Below, one piece after another: positions 53,078-62,208 of a DNA stretch of 64,000 nucleotides. Under the pieces are notes generated by a model. The model made no database searches. It was not told the origin of the DNA and worked only from the letters and a program-made list of their open reading frames with translations. Both the position numbers and the translations under genes were made by a program. Origin of the DNA: Novosphingobium sp. AP12 (GTDB lineage: Bacteria; Pseudomonadota; Alphaproteobacteria; Sphingomonadales; Sphingomonadaceae); the NCBI RefSeq assembly GCF_000281975.1, contig NZ_AKKE01000156.1, positions 1-64,000 of the forward strand, read 5' to 3'. How positions within the stretch are numbered: the first letter of the stretch is position 1; each line of letters opens with the position of its first letter.

Positions 53078-54250
53078 ATGAAGACAGACGGCCGTATCCA
53101 CCCGGTCTATGCGCAGATGGAGCGCACCGTGTTCGACCGCATGTCTGCGCTCGCGCGCGAGCATGGCGCGATCAACCTAGGGCAGGGATTTCCCGACGGA
53201 CCGGTGCCGGAGCCGCTGATCGAGGCGGCGGCGCGAGCCTTGCGCGAAAAGTCGAACCAGTACCCGCCCGGCGCAGGCCTCATCGAACTGCGCGAGGCGA
53301 TCTGCGGCTACTATGCGCGGCGGCAGGGCTCGGCGCTGTCGGCGGAGCAGGTGACAGTGACGTCGGGCGCGACCGAGGCGATTGCGGCCGCCGTGCTCGC
53401 CTTCGTGAAGCCGGGCGACGAGGTGATCCTGTTCCAGCCCGCCTACGATGCCTATGCGCCGATGGTGCGGCGGGCGGGCGGCGTGCCGGTCTCGATCCCG
53501 TTGGCGCCGCCGGAATTTCGGTATGACGCCGAGGCGCTGGCGGCGGCGATCACGCCCCGCACGCGGGTTCTGATGCTCAACGATCCGCTCAATCCCGCGG
53601 GCACCGTCGCCAGCCACGGCGAACTCGAGATGATAGCCCGCGCCTGCACGGAGCACGACCTCATAGCCATCTGCGACGAGGTGTGGGAGGACGTGCGTTT
53701 CGACGGCATCCCCCACCGCTCGCTGATGAGTTTCCCGGGGATGGAGGAGCGGGCGGTGAAGATCGGCTCGGCGGGCAAGATCTTCGGGCTCACCGGCTGG
53801 AAGATCGGATGGATGATCGCAGCGGGGGAACTCGGCACTGCAATCGCGCGGGCGCACCAGTTCCTGACCTTCGCCAGCGCGGCGCCGCTGCAATGGGCGG
53901 TGGCCGAGGGACTGGAGTTACCCGAAGCGGTGCTCGCCGATCAACGCGAGGGCTGGGCGGCATCGCGCGAAAGGCTCAAGTCGGGGCTGGAGAGCGCGGG
54001 CTTCGTGGTCCTGCCCAACGCGGCGACGTGGTTCCTGTGCATCGACCTTGCCGCCTCGGGCGTGGCGCTCACCGATCGGGTGTTCTCCGAGCGTGCGGTG
54101 GCCGAAGCGGGCGTGGCGACGGTGCCGGTCAGCGCGCTCTACGAAGGCGAGAGTGCGCCCGTTCACATCGTGCGCCTGTGCTTCACCAAGCCGGACGCCG
54201 TGCTCGACGAGGCGGCGGCGCGGCTGTCGGCATGGAGGGCGGGGCTGTGA
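53078..54250 (+). CDS. PLP-dependent aminotransferase, class I
   Basis: A 390-residue fold-type I aminotransferase. It shows INLGQGFPDGPVPEPL near the N-terminus, NQYPPGAGLIELREAI, TSGATEAIAAAVLAF, NDPLNPAGT, ICDEVWEDVRFDG, and the PLP-lysine in IGSAGKIFGLTGWKIGW. It resembles kynurenine/methionine aminotransferases of the YbdL type. It moves an amino group to a 2-oxoacid. The start at 53078 fits the family N-terminus, with GGAG 13 bases away. It is coupled to the following acetyltransferase gene by a GTGA overlap. Confidence 0.9.
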   Translation: MKTDGRIHPVYAQMERTVFDRMSALAREHGAINLGQGFPDGPVPEPLIEAAARALREKSNQYPPGAGLIELREAICGYYARRQGSALSAEQVTVTSGATEAIAAAVLAFVKPGDEVILFQPAYDAYAPMVRRAGGVPVSIPLAPPEFRYDAEALAAAITPRTRVLMLNDPLNPAGTVASHGELEMIARACTEHDLIAICDEVWEDVRFDGIPHRSLMSFPGMEERAVKIGSAGKIFGLTGWKIGWMIAAGELGTAIARAHQFLTFASAAPLQWAVAEGLELPEAVLADQREGWAASRERLKSGLESAGFVVLPNAATWFLCIDLAASGVALTDRVFSERAVAEAGVATVPVSALYEGESAPVHIVRLCFTKPDAVLDEAAARLSAWRAGL

Positions 54251-54777
54251 GCGGTTTCGCATGGCGGCCGATGCGGCCTGCGGACATCGACGGTGTCGTC
54301 GACGTCGCCCGCGTGGCTTTCCCCGATCACTTCGAGGCGCGCGAATGCTTCGAGGAGCGGCTCGCCTTGTTCCCGCAAGGGTGCTTCGTGCTTGCCTCGG
54401 ACGAGGAGGTGAAAGGCTACTTGATCGCCTATCCCTGGGCGCTGGGATCGGTGCCGCCGCTCAACAGCCTGCTCGGCGGGCTGCCTGAGACGCGGGCGGA
54501 GTTCTACCTTCACGACCTCGCTTTCCACCCCCACGTGCGCGGGCAGGGCCATGCCCGCCCCATCGTCGAGCGGCTGGCAGCGGAACTGAGGGCGGCGGGT
54601 GCGGAAAGGATCGCGCTGGTCTCGGTAAACGATTCGCTCGCCTTCTGGCGCGGCATGGGGTTCGAGCCGGTCAGCGGCGACGAGGCGATGCGCCGCAAGC
54701 TGGAAAGCTATGGCGGCGATTCCACCTACATGATGCGCAAGCTCAGGGGCGCCGCGAACGGCGCCCCTGCGTCCTAG
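54247..54777 (+). CDS. GNAT family N-acetyltransferase
   Basis: A 176-residue acetyltransferase-fold protein. FYLHDLAFHPHVRGQGHARPIVERL carries the acetyl-CoA loop (RGQGHA), and DSLAFWRGMGFEPV is the late strand. It starts at a GTG overlapping the stop of the aminotransferase gene. Its stop overlaps the stop of tadC on the other strand by 3 shared bases. The last codons contain a 9-base-pair hairpin (54745-54768). Substrate unknown. Confidence 0.83.
   Translation: MSGFAWRPMRPADIDGVVDVARVAFPDHFEARECFEERLALFPQGCFVLASDEEVKGYLIAYPWALGSVPPLNSLLGGLPETRAEFYLHDLAFHPHVRGQGHARPIVERLAAELRAAGAERIALVSVNDSLAFWRGMGFEPVSGDEAMRRKLESYGGDSTYMMRKLRGAANGAPAS
54745..54768. terminator. hairpin inside the 3' end of a coding region
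   Basis: AGGGGCGCC (54745-54753) pairs with GGCGCCCCT (54760-54768). It lies in the last codons of the acetyltransferase gene, next to the tail-to-tail overlap with tadC, and has no T-run on either side. It could separate the two convergent transcripts where no intergenic space exists. Confidence 0.45.
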
Positions 54778-55790
54778 CCCTTCGGGGCGTGTGGGTCGCC
54801 GCCGGAGAAGGCGTCGGCGATCGAGCAGCCTGCGGGTCCGAGGATGACCACGAACAGCGTCGGCAGGATGAACAGGATCAACGGCACGGTCATGATCGCG
54901 GGCAGGCGCGCGGCCTTTTCCTCGGCGCGCATCATGCGCTCGTTGCGAAATTCGGCCGAGAGCACGCGCAGCGCCGAGGCGAGCGGAGTGCCGTATCGCT
55001 CGGTCTGGACCATCGTCGTGACCACGCCCTTCACCGCGTCGAGGTTGACGCGGTAGGCAAGGTTCTCGAACGCCTGGCGGCGCTCGTGGAGGAACGACAG
55101 CTCGATCGAGGTCATCGAGAACTCGTCGCCGAGTTCCGGATAGGCGCGGCCCAGTTCGCGCGACACGCGCTCGAACGCGGCGTCGACGGTGAGGCCGGCC
55201 TCGGCGCAGATCACCAGCAGGTCGAGCGCGTCGGGCAGGCCCTTGCGGATGGCGTCGGTGCGCTTGGTCACGAGGTTCTGGATGAAGACGTCCGGGCCCT
55301 TGTAGCCCGCCAGCACCATGGCCGCGAAAGCCATGAACTTCTTGAAGGTGCTCCAGTCGGGGAAGTAGTCGATCCAGTAGATCACGGTCGCACCTAGCGC
55401 GCCCAGCACGATCGGCGCGACGAGGCGCGCGAAGACGACGGCGACGGCCCATTCCTTGTTGCGGATGCCGGCCTGCGCCAGCTTCTGCTGGATGACCTTG
55501 ATCTGGCTGTCCTGCAGCATCTTGGCGCCGCCTAGGAACGCGCCCATGCGGTCGGTCGTGTCGTTGCGGCGCACCAGGCTCTGGCGCTTGCGGGCGGTGG
55601 TGACGAGCCCCGCCTTGAGAGCGTCGCGGCGTTCGTTGAGCGCCTTCACGCGCTTGGCCATCGGATCGCGGATGGTGATCGCCGAATAGATCGCCAGGAG
55701 CACGGCGGCGGCCGCCACCATGGACAGCAGCGTGCCGATCAGCGTGACGTCGAAGCCCAGGATCGTCGGGCCGGCGGGTTGGTCGAGCAT
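54774..55790 (-). CDS. tadC: Tad pilus inner-membrane platform protein TadC
   Basis: A 338-residue T2SS-F family protein. It has an N-terminal membrane helix (LIGTLLSMVAAAAVLLAIY), a cytoplasmic region, a central membrane pair, the GspF-like motif PDALDLLVICAEAGLTVDAAF, and a final helix VPLILFILPTLFVVIL. TadB and TadC together form the platform for Flp pilus assembly. It lies 19 bases downstream of tadB and ends the operon. TadD, TadE and TadF genes do not follow. Confidence 0.92.
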   Translation of the reverse strand: MLDQPAGPTILGFDVTLIGTLLSMVAAAAVLLAIYSAITIRDPMAKRVKALNERRDALKAGLVTTARKRQSLVRRNDTTDRMGAFLGGAKMLQDSQIKVIQQKLAQAGIRNKEWAVAVVFARLVAPIVLGALGATVIYWIDYFPDWSTFKKFMAFAAMVLAGYKGPDVFIQNLVTKRTDAIRKGLPDALDLLVICAEAGLTVDAAFERVSRELGRAYPELGDEFSMTSIELSFLHERRQAFENLAYRVNLDAVKGVVTTMVQTERYGTPLASALRVLSAEFRNERMMRAEEKAARLPAIMTVPLILFILPTLFVVILGPAGCSIADAFSGGDPHAPKG

Positions 55791-55809
55791 GTTCGTCGTA
55801 GTCCCTGGA

Positions 55810-56781
55810 TCAGATCTCGAAGCTGACCATCTTGGCCATGATGAAGGCGCCGATGCCCATCCACACCGCGCCGCCGATGCCCGCGACCATCAGCCGCTCG
55901 TCGACGAGGAATTCGCCGATGTACTTGGGATTCACCCAGTAGATCATGACGGTGACGATGAACGGCAGCGAGCCGACGATGTAGGCCGAGGCCTTCGATT
56001 CCGAGCTCATCGCGCGGATCTTGAGCTTCATCTGCGCGCGCTTGCGCAGCACGTCGGACAGGTTCGCCAGCGTCTCGGCCAGGTTGCCGCCGGTCTCGCG
56101 CTGGATGGCAAGGGTGATGCAGAAGAAGTTGAACTCGGGGATGCCGAGGCGTTCTGCGGTTTCTTGGAGCGCGTCCTCCATAGTCTTGCCCACCTTCATG
56201 CGGTCGGTGACGAGCTTGAACTCCTCGCCGACGGGGCCGGGAATTTCCTGCGAGATGACAGTCAGCGTCTCGGACACCGGCAGGCCCGAGCGAAGGCCAC
56301 GCACGAGCAGATCCATGGCGTCGGCGAACTTGGCGGTGAAGGCGTTGGTACGTTTCTTGACGAAGTGGTTGACCACAAGATGCGGCAGTCCCGCGCCGAC
56401 GAAGGCGCCGAAGGCGAGGCCCAGGAACAGCGCGCCGGTCTTGAGTAGCACGAGCAGGAAGATCACCGTTCCGAGGCCGAGCGAGCCGTAGATGTACTGA
56501 TTCATCGACCAGGGCAGGCCGGAGCGGTGCAGGCGCAGCGACAGCGCCTCGGCCCGTGAGCCGGAGCCGGCGATCTGGTGCGTGCGCGGCTTGCGGGCGG
56601 CAACCGCGCGGCGCATCTGCGCCTCCAGGCGGTCGCTGCTGTTCGACGAATGGCGGAAGCGCACCGTCTTGAGGCGGCGCGTCGATTCCTTGCTGGGCGA
56701 GGGGCCGGACAGCGCTGCCCAGAGCAGCAGGAACACGCCGCCGAGGCCGCACGCCACCATGATCAGCTGGAGAAAGTTCAT
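55810..56781 (-). CDS. tadB: Tad pilus inner-membrane platform protein TadB
   Basis: A 323-residue T2SS-F family protein. It has a first helix near 4-22, a second pair around 90-130, the GspF motif ADAMDLLVRGLRSGLPVSETL with QRETGGNLAETLANLSDVLRKR, and a C-terminal helix pair. It pairs with TadC. It begins 31 bases after cpaE ends, the place where cpaF/tadA normally lies. Confidence 0.92.
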   Translation of the reverse strand: MNFLQLIMVACGLGGVFLLLWAALSGPSPSKESTRRLKTVRFRHSSNSSDRLEAQMRRAVAARKPRTHQIAGSGSRAEALSLRLHRSGLPWSMNQYIYGSLGLGTVIFLLVLLKTGALFLGLAFGAFVGAGLPHLVVNHFVKKRTNAFTAKFADAMDLLVRGLRSGLPVSETLTVISQEIPGPVGEEFKLVTDRMKVGKTMEDALQETAERLGIPEFNFFCITLAIQRETGGNLAETLANLSDVLRKRAQMKLKIRAMSSESKASAYIVGSLPFIVTVMIYWVNPKYIGEFLVDERLMVAGIGGAVWMGIGAFIMAKMVSFEI

Positions 56782-56812
56782 CGCCTGGCCGTGCCTTTAC
56801 GAAGCGCGCGCA

Positions 56813-58084
56813 TCACTGCGCCGCCGGGGCCTTCTTCTTCGCCTTGGGCATCATCGCCTTGAAGTCGATCTTGCCGAGCAGCGACGCCTTGGGGGCCGTG
56901 ACGACCCGGTCGTCGCCCGAATCGGCGATCATGTTCGCCAGGTCGCGCATCACCGCGGCCGCCTTGGTGGCGCGGTTGGCGTCGGCGAAGGTCTGGCCCA
57001 GCTTCGCGGCCATCGAGGCGGCCTTGAGGTCGTAGGGGATGACGAAGTCCAGCTTGGATTCGATCGAGGCTTCGAAGTCGGCCTTGCTGATCTCGGCGAG
57101 CGCGGGCTGGACCTTGTTGGCGACCACGAGCACCTGGGTCTGGGGCGCGTTGGCCTTGAACCACGAAAGCATGCGGATCGTATCGCGCGCGGAAGCCAGC
57201 GTCATCTCGGTAACCAGCACCACGACGTTCACGTTGGCGACGAGCTGCGGGAAGTTGATCAGCATGTTGCGCGGCATGTCGATCACGGTGGTTTCGAACG
57301 CGGCGCGGAACTCCTCCTCGAGCTGCACGAAGGCCGAGCCGTCGGTCATCAGCGGCGCGTTGATCGGCGCTTCGGCGGAAAGGATCGCGAGGTTGTCGTT
57401 CGCGCGGATCATGGCGCGCTCGATGAACAGGCCGTCGATGCGGCTGGGGTTCTCGATCGCGTCGGTGAGGCCCCGGCCAGGCTCGAGGTCGAGACACAGC
57501 GCGCCGGTGCCGAAGTGGATGTCGAGGTCGAGCAGCGCGGTCGGCAGCTTGTGGTCGGTGCTGAACAGCCAGGCGAGCGAGGTCGCCAGCGTCGAGGCGC
57601 CGACACCGCCGCGCGTGCCGATGACCGCGGTCGCGACATGTGCCTGCGCGGCGGCGGCGTCATGGACGCGCGGCGCGGCGAAGACGGCCTGGGCCTGTGA
57701 GAGCGAATCGCGCACCTGCGAAGGCGACAGGGGTTTCAGCAGGTAGTCGTGGATGCCGCTGGCGATGAGGTCGCGGTAGAGGCGCACGTCGTTGACCTGG
57801 CCCACGGCTATGACGACGGTGCCGGGCTCGCACACTTCGGCAAGCGCGTTGATGTCGCTCAGCGGATCGCCGCTTTCGGACAGGTCCACCATCAGGATGT
57901 TGGGGCTCGCGGTGATGGAGAGCGCCTGGACGCCGCTGCGCAGGCCGCCCTTGCTGCACTTCTCCGATTGCCAGCCCAGATCCATCGCGAGCGAACGCAC
58001 CACGTCGAGCGAGGCGTCGTCGCACAGGAAGGCCGCGAACTGGTCACGCGATGCCGGACCGCCCGATTTCCAGGGTGCGTTCAT
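56813..58084 (-). CDS. cpaE: Tad pilus ATPase-like localiser CpaE/TadZ
   Basis: A 423-residue protein. The N-terminal receiver-like domain (ILMVDLSESGDPL, LIASGIHDYLLKPLSPSQV) lacks the full phospho-acceptor set. The C-terminal MinD/ParA-like ATPase domain has a degenerate Walker A (GTRGGVGASTLATSLAW), with Arg and Ala for the two lysines, as is usual for this family. It ends in a lysine-rich tail (PKAKKKAPAAQ). It places the pilus machine at the cell pole in relatives. It lies 2 bases after cpaD. Confidence 0.9.
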   Translation of the reverse strand: MNAPWKSGGPASRDQFAAFLCDDASLDVVRSLAMDLGWQSEKCSKGGLRSGVQALSITASPNILMVDLSESGDPLSDINALAEVCEPGTVVIAVGQVNDVRLYRDLIASGIHDYLLKPLSPSQVRDSLSQAQAVFAAPRVHDAAAAQAHVATAVIGTRGGVGASTLATSLAWLFSTDHKLPTALLDLDIHFGTGALCLDLEPGRGLTDAIENPSRIDGLFIERAMIRANDNLAILSAEAPINAPLMTDGSAFVQLEEEFRAAFETTVIDMPRNMLINFPQLVANVNVVVLVTEMTLASARDTIRMLSWFKANAPQTQVLVVANKVQPALAEISKADFEASIESKLDFVIPYDLKAASMAAKLGQTFADANRATKAAAVMRDLANMIADSGDDRVVTAPKASLLGKIDFKAMMPKAKKKAPAAQ

Positions 58085-58086
58085 CG

Positions 58087-58755
58087 TCAGTTCCCCTTGC
58101 TGCCGCTTTCGGCGACCGTGTTGCCGGCACCGGTGGGCGGTGCGGTCCGATAGGCGCTGATCGCCTTGCTCGCAGTCGTGGCCGACGTGACGCCGGAATC
58201 TTCGGCGCCCCGGACGAGGTCTTCCGGGTCGGCGATCATGGCGGCGAGATTGGTGTTGGTGGCGCAGCCGTAGTTGCTCGACAGGCCGTTGGTCGGGTTG
58301 AAATCGCTCTTGGCCGACCAGTCCGGGCAACTCGGCACCGAGGCTTTGGACCGAGTGACGATCACGCGGGCAGTGCCCGCCGTCACGTAGCCGGCGGTCT
58401 GCGGGGCCGGCTGGTCGCCAAGCAGGATACCGTGGCGCGAGGCGATCGCCTCGACCATGCTGCGCGTCGCCGGGCTGCCGCTGGGATCGTCGATGGTGAC
58501 GCGGTCGCCGTACTTCAGGCCCATGGCGTCGAACCAGTCGGCGAGGCGGGCCTGTTCGCCGTAGGCGAGGCCGGTTCCGCCGGTGTTGACGTCGAGGGTG
58601 TAGTTGGTGCGTTCGACCACCGGCTGGTGGACCGAATACATCGAGCGGTTGGACGGGATGCCGCCGCAGCCGGCGAGAGCGATGCCCAGCGCGAGGGTCA
58701 GGCCCCAGGCGGCGGTGCGGTTGGCGGAAGCGAGGGCGCTGCGCATGGTGGTCAT
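58087..58755 (-). CDS. cpaD: CpaD-family pilus lipoprotein
   Basis: A lipoprotein of about 222 residues. The signal peptide ends in a lipobox LALAGC near residue 30. A long periplasmic part resembling CpaD follows, with RVTIDDPSGSP, VIVTRSKASVPSCPDWS and YGCATNTNLAAMIADPEDLV, the most conserved segment. The start is uncertain: ATG at 58755, or GTG at 58764 overlapping the cpaC stop. It is thought to assist secretin assembly. Confidence 0.9.
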   Translation of the reverse strand: MTTMRSALASANRTAAWGLTLALGIALAGCGGIPSNRSMYSVHQPVVERTNYTLDVNTGGTGLAYGEQARLADWFDAMGLKYGDRVTIDDPSGSPATRSMVEAIASRHGILLGDQPAPQTAGYVTAGTARVIVTRSKASVPSCPDWSAKSDFNPTNGLSSNYGCATNTNLAAMIADPEDLVRGAEDSGVTSATTASKAISAYRTAPPTGAGNTVAESGSKGN

Positions 58756-58760
58756 CTTTC

Positions 58761-60290
58761 TCACTTCAGGCTGAAGCCGGGACGGGGGGCGTCGTTCGCC
58801 GCGGCGCGCTTGGCCGGCTTGTCGTTCGCTGCGGGAACGGCGGGCGCCTCGGCCGCGCCGATGCCGGGTCCGGCCGCGCCGGTGAGCGCTTGCGTCGGCC
58901 CGGGGCGCTTGGCGCCGCTGTTGCTGTCGCTGTCCATGTTGCCCAGCAGGCGCTGCAGCTCGTTGGGCGAGTTGAAGCCGTCCGTGGGCAGCGCGATCTG
59001 CGAGCCGTTGACCGGGTTCACGAGGTACGGCGTCACGATGATGACCAGTTCGGTCTCGCCGCGCCGGTAGCTGGTCGAGCGGAACAGTGAGCCCAGGATC
59101 GGCAAGTCGCCGGCGCCGGGCATCTTCTGGATGGTGTTGGCGGTGTTGTTGCTCAGCAGGCCGGCGATCATGAAGCTCTGGCCGGAACCCAGCTCGATGG
59201 TCGTCTCGGTGCGGCGGATGCTCAGCGCCGGGACCTCGTAGCCGTTGAGCGTGACGGCGCCCTGGCTCGACAGTTCGGAGACTTCCGGACGCACCCGCAT
59301 CGAGATGCGGCCGTTGGCGAGCACGGTGGGCGTATAGCTCAGGCTGACGCCGTAGCGCTTGAACTCGATCGAGGTGGCGCCAAGACCCTGGCTGATCGGG
59401 ATCGGGTATTCGCCGCCGGCGAGGAAGTCGGCCGTCTCACCGGACAGGGCGGTCAGGTTGGGCTGGGCCAGCGTGGTGACGAGGCCGACCGTCTCGCCCG
59501 CGTCGAGCGAGCCGAGCAGGTCGAGCCCGAGAACCTTGCCGGTCAGTCCCAGCGTCGTGCCGGTGCTGCTGGGCGCGACCGCGGTGACGCCTTCGTCCCA
59601 GTTGTTGCCGATGCCGAGCGGGCCGCCGGGATAGTACTGCGGGAACTTGCCCGAGCCCTGGCCGATCACGAACTTGGCGCCCGAGGTCGGGTCGTAGCTG
59701 GCGATGTTGACGCTCAGCGACTTGACCAGCGAGCGGCTGACCTCGGCGATGCGGACCTGCAGGTTGACCTGCATCGGGGTCGCCATGCGCAGGCGGCTGA
59801 TGATGTTGGCGTCCTTGCCGGAATAGGCCTGGACGAGGCGTTCGGCTTCGGCGGCGTCTTCGGGCGAGCGGACGGTGCCGGTCAGCAGGAAAGTGCTGGA
59901 GCCCATCGTCGAGACGGCGATCTTGGCCTCGGGCATCGCCAGGCGCAGCATCGCATCGACGCTGTCGAGGTTGGAGCCGACGCGGACCGTGCCGGACCAC
60001 ACCACCGCTCCCGCCGCGTTGCTGGCATAGACGGTGGTGGTGCCGCCGGCCTTGCCGAACACGTAGAGCTGGCGCGCGGACTTCACCTGGACGTCGGCAA
60101 CCGAATCGTTGGCGACAAAGAGGTCTGCCATCGGCCCGGTCAACGTCACCAGCTGACCGTTGCCGATCGACAGCTCGATATCCTGCGCGGGCTTGGCGAT
60201 CGACTGCGCGGCGGCCGGGGCGGCCGCAGCGACCATTGGGGCGATCGCGCAGGCGGCAGTCAGCATGGTCTTGAGAATGCTGGACTTCAT
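58761..60290 (-). CDS. cpaC: Tad pilus secretin CpaC/RcpA
   Basis: A 509-residue outer-membrane secretin. It has a signal peptide (about 1-28), the N-terminal pilus domain (DIELSIGNGQLVTLTGPMAD), a BON-like domain (LLTGTVRSPEDAAEAERL) and the secretin domain with LNGYEVPALSIRRTETTIEL and DLPILGSLFRS. A proline-, alanine- and lysine-rich tail is added at the C-terminus. It forms the channel for the pilus. GAGG lies about 10 bases before the ATG. Confidence 0.93.
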   Translation of the reverse strand: MKSSILKTMLTAACAIAPMVAAAAPAAAQSIAKPAQDIELSIGNGQLVTLTGPMADLFVANDSVADVQVKSARQLYVFGKAGGTTTVYASNAAGAVVWSGTVRVGSNLDSVDAMLRLAMPEAKIAVSTMGSSTFLLTGTVRSPEDAAEAERLVQAYSGKDANIISRLRMATPMQVNLQVRIAEVSRSLVKSLSVNIASYDPTSGAKFVIGQGSGKFPQYYPGGPLGIGNNWDEGVTAVAPSSTGTTLGLTGKVLGLDLLGSLDAGETVGLVTTLAQPNLTALSGETADFLAGGEYPIPISQGLGATSIEFKRYGVSLSYTPTVLANGRISMRVRPEVSELSSQGAVTLNGYEVPALSIRRTETTIELGSGQSFMIAGLLSNNTANTIQKMPGAGDLPILGSLFRSTSYRRGETELVIIVTPYLVNPVNGSQIALPTDGFNSPNELQRLLGNMDSDSNSGAKRPGPTQALTGAAGPGIGAAEAPAVPAANDKPAKRAAANDAPRPGFSLK

Positions 60291-60337
60291 GGGGATGCCC
60301 TCAAAGGCGTTTGAACGCTGGGTGTCGCGGGTGACCA

Positions 60338-61351
60338 TCACTTGGTGCCCACCGGTTCTTCGGTCGTTTCCTTGCCGCGTGTGACGCGCACCACGGGGCC
60401 GGTCCGCACGGGGGCGGCGTTCACCGGACCGCCCTGCGGGGCGGGGCCGGCCGCGACTGCGGGAGCGGGCGCCGCCGTGGGCATGTTGGAGCGCTGGAAG
60501 CGCGAGACGTCGCCGCCGGTCACGTAAGTGGTGGCACCGTCGATCGGGCGGGCCATCGCCTGCTTCATCAGCGATTCCTCCTGTTCGCGCGTCGCGCCCT
60601 CGGGCACCTTGACGTCGCCGCTGGCGAGGATGCGCTCGAATTCGCCCTGGTTGTCGGCGATGGCGCGCAGCGACAGGCTGATCTCGCCGATCTCCTGTGC
60701 GACGGCGACCTTCTCGGCGATGCGGGGCGTGACTTCGAGCGTGACGGTGCGGAAGGCGTGGACCACGGTCTTGCCGTCGACGACTTCGCTGTCGGTAGCC
60801 TGGTCGGTGGCGAGCACGCGCAAGTTGCGCAGGATCGTCTCGGCGGTGCGCAGCGAATCGCCCGAGCCTTCGCCCTTGACGTCCTGCGTGAGCATGAGGT
60901 CCACGCGGTCGCCCGGGAAGACGAAGCCGCCGACGCCGGTCTTGGCCGAGACCGGGATGGTGATGGCGCGCATGCCGGGGGCCAGGGCGGCGGCGAGGAA
61001 ACCGCGATCGCCCGGTGCGACGAGCGAGCCCTGGGTCAGCGGCTGGCCGGCGGTGATCGGGAAGCGCACGACGGTGCCGAGGAGCTTGGTCATGTCGGCC
61101 TCGCCCTCGATGTAATAGGCGTCCTTCACCAGTTCGCCCGGCCAGCCCTGGAAGGAGACCGCGTCGGCGGTGATGATCGTGCCCACCGGAAGCGCGCGCT
61201 GCGCCACGAGGACCTTGGGCCCCGTGTTCTGCGCCTGCACGGCCTCGGCCTGCGGCATGGCGCCGCCTGCGAACATCGACCTTGCGGCGAACGCGGTGAA
61301 TGCCGCGATGAGCAGCGCCGCCGCGAGCAGCAGCACTTTCTTCCTATCCAT
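60338..61351 (-). CDS. cpaB: Tad pilus assembly protein CpaB/RcpC
   Basis: A 337-residue protein. The membrane anchor is VLLLAAALLIAAFTAFAA at residues 6-23. A SAF-like domain follows (VLVAQRALPVGTIITADAV) and then the RcpC-type domain with AITIPVSAKTGVGGFVFPGDRVDLMLT. The C-terminal 70 residues are rich in Pro and Ala. It works with the secretin in the periplasm. No strong ribosome site is visible. Confidence 0.9.
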   Translation of the reverse strand: MDRKKVLLLAAALLIAAFTAFAARSMFAGGAMPQAEAVQAQNTGPKVLVAQRALPVGTIITADAVSFQGWPGELVKDAYYIEGEADMTKLLGTVVRFPITAGQPLTQGSLVAPGDRGFLAAALAPGMRAITIPVSAKTGVGGFVFPGDRVDLMLTQDVKGEGSGDSLRTAETILRNLRVLATDQATDSEVVDGKTVVHAFRTVTLEVTPRIAEKVAVAQEIGEISLSLRAIADNQGEFERILASGDVKVPEGATREQEESLMKQAMARPIDGATTYVTGGDVSRFQRSNMPTAAPAPAVAAGPAPQGGPVNAAPVRTGPVVRVTRGKETTEEPVGTK

Positions 61352-61420
61352 GGCTACGTGAAACCCTCGAAAAATCCCCGATCCAGAGCATCTTATCGGG
61401 CAAATTGGTTAAGAACGGGT

Positions 61421-62131
61421 TCACCCCGTTTGCGCGGCCATACGGGCTGCCATGATAGTCTGTTCGCCAATGATCCAGAGCCCCGCGGCCGAGATGGCGA
61501 TGCCGTAGGGAACCTCGAGGCGCGACTTCTGGCGGCGCATGATATGGCGCATGCCGAGCATCAGGATCGCGATAACGACCACCGCGCCGAGACCGAGCGC
61601 CCAGGGACTGGGCAGATGGTCGGCCAGCGCCTGCACGGTCGCCTTCTCGAGTACCGGGCGGCCGGTTGCGACGGCGAAGACGATGGCGGAGGCGCCCCAC
61701 ACCCAGGCCAGCGCGACCAAACCCGCCAGCACGTCGCGCAGCGCCTCTCCGGGCACGCGCTGCATGTTGAGCGCCGCCATCGCGATCGAACCGCCGCCGC
61801 CCAGCAGCGCCATCAGCACGACGAGGTCCAGGAAGCTCGAGGGCGTGAACCACAGCGCCAGCGCGCCCAGCAGCTTGACGTCGCCGCCGCCCATCTGCCC
61901 AGTCGCGAACAGCAGGCAGGCGACCACGAAGGTCACCGCCGCCAGCGCCAGCTGGAACGCGATGGCCATCGGTCCCATGCCCATCGCCAGCCACCACAGC
62001 GGCGCGGCAAGGGCGATGGAGGCGGTGAGCCAGTTGTTGATTTCGCGGCGGCGCAGGTCGGTCACCGCCGCGATGAGCAGCGCCGTTGCCAAGACCGCCA
62101 GCAGAGCATAGGAAAAATACGCGCCCGACAT
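61421..62131 (-). CDS. cpaA: prepilin peptidase CpaA/TadV
   Basis: A 236-residue membrane aspartyl protease of family A24. The catalytic Asp residues are in VTDLRRREINNWL and MGGGDVKLLGALALW; seven hydrophobic segments are visible. It cleaves the leader of Flp prepilin. GGGACAA lies about 8 bases before the ATG. It is first in the pilus operon. No pilin gene lies before it, where it would be expected, in the 77 bases up to the divergent hydrolase gene. Confidence 0.91.
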   Translation of the reverse strand: MSGAYFSYALLAVLATALLIAAVTDLRRREINNWLTASIALAAPLWWLAMGMGPMAIAFQLALAAVTFVVACLLFATGQMGGGDVKLLGALALWFTPSSFLDLVVLMALLGGGGSIAMAALNMQRVPGEALRDVLAGLVALAWVWGASAIVFAVATGRPVLEKATVQALADHLPSPWALGLGAVVVIAILMLGMRHIMRRQKSRLEVPYGIAISAAGLWIIGEQTIMAARMAAQTG

Positions 62132-62208
62132 AGGTTTGTCCCATTGATGGACAGGCATCTACATCGTGCACCACTACCAAATAGTAACCAAGGCACCTGG
62201 CCTGCGCA

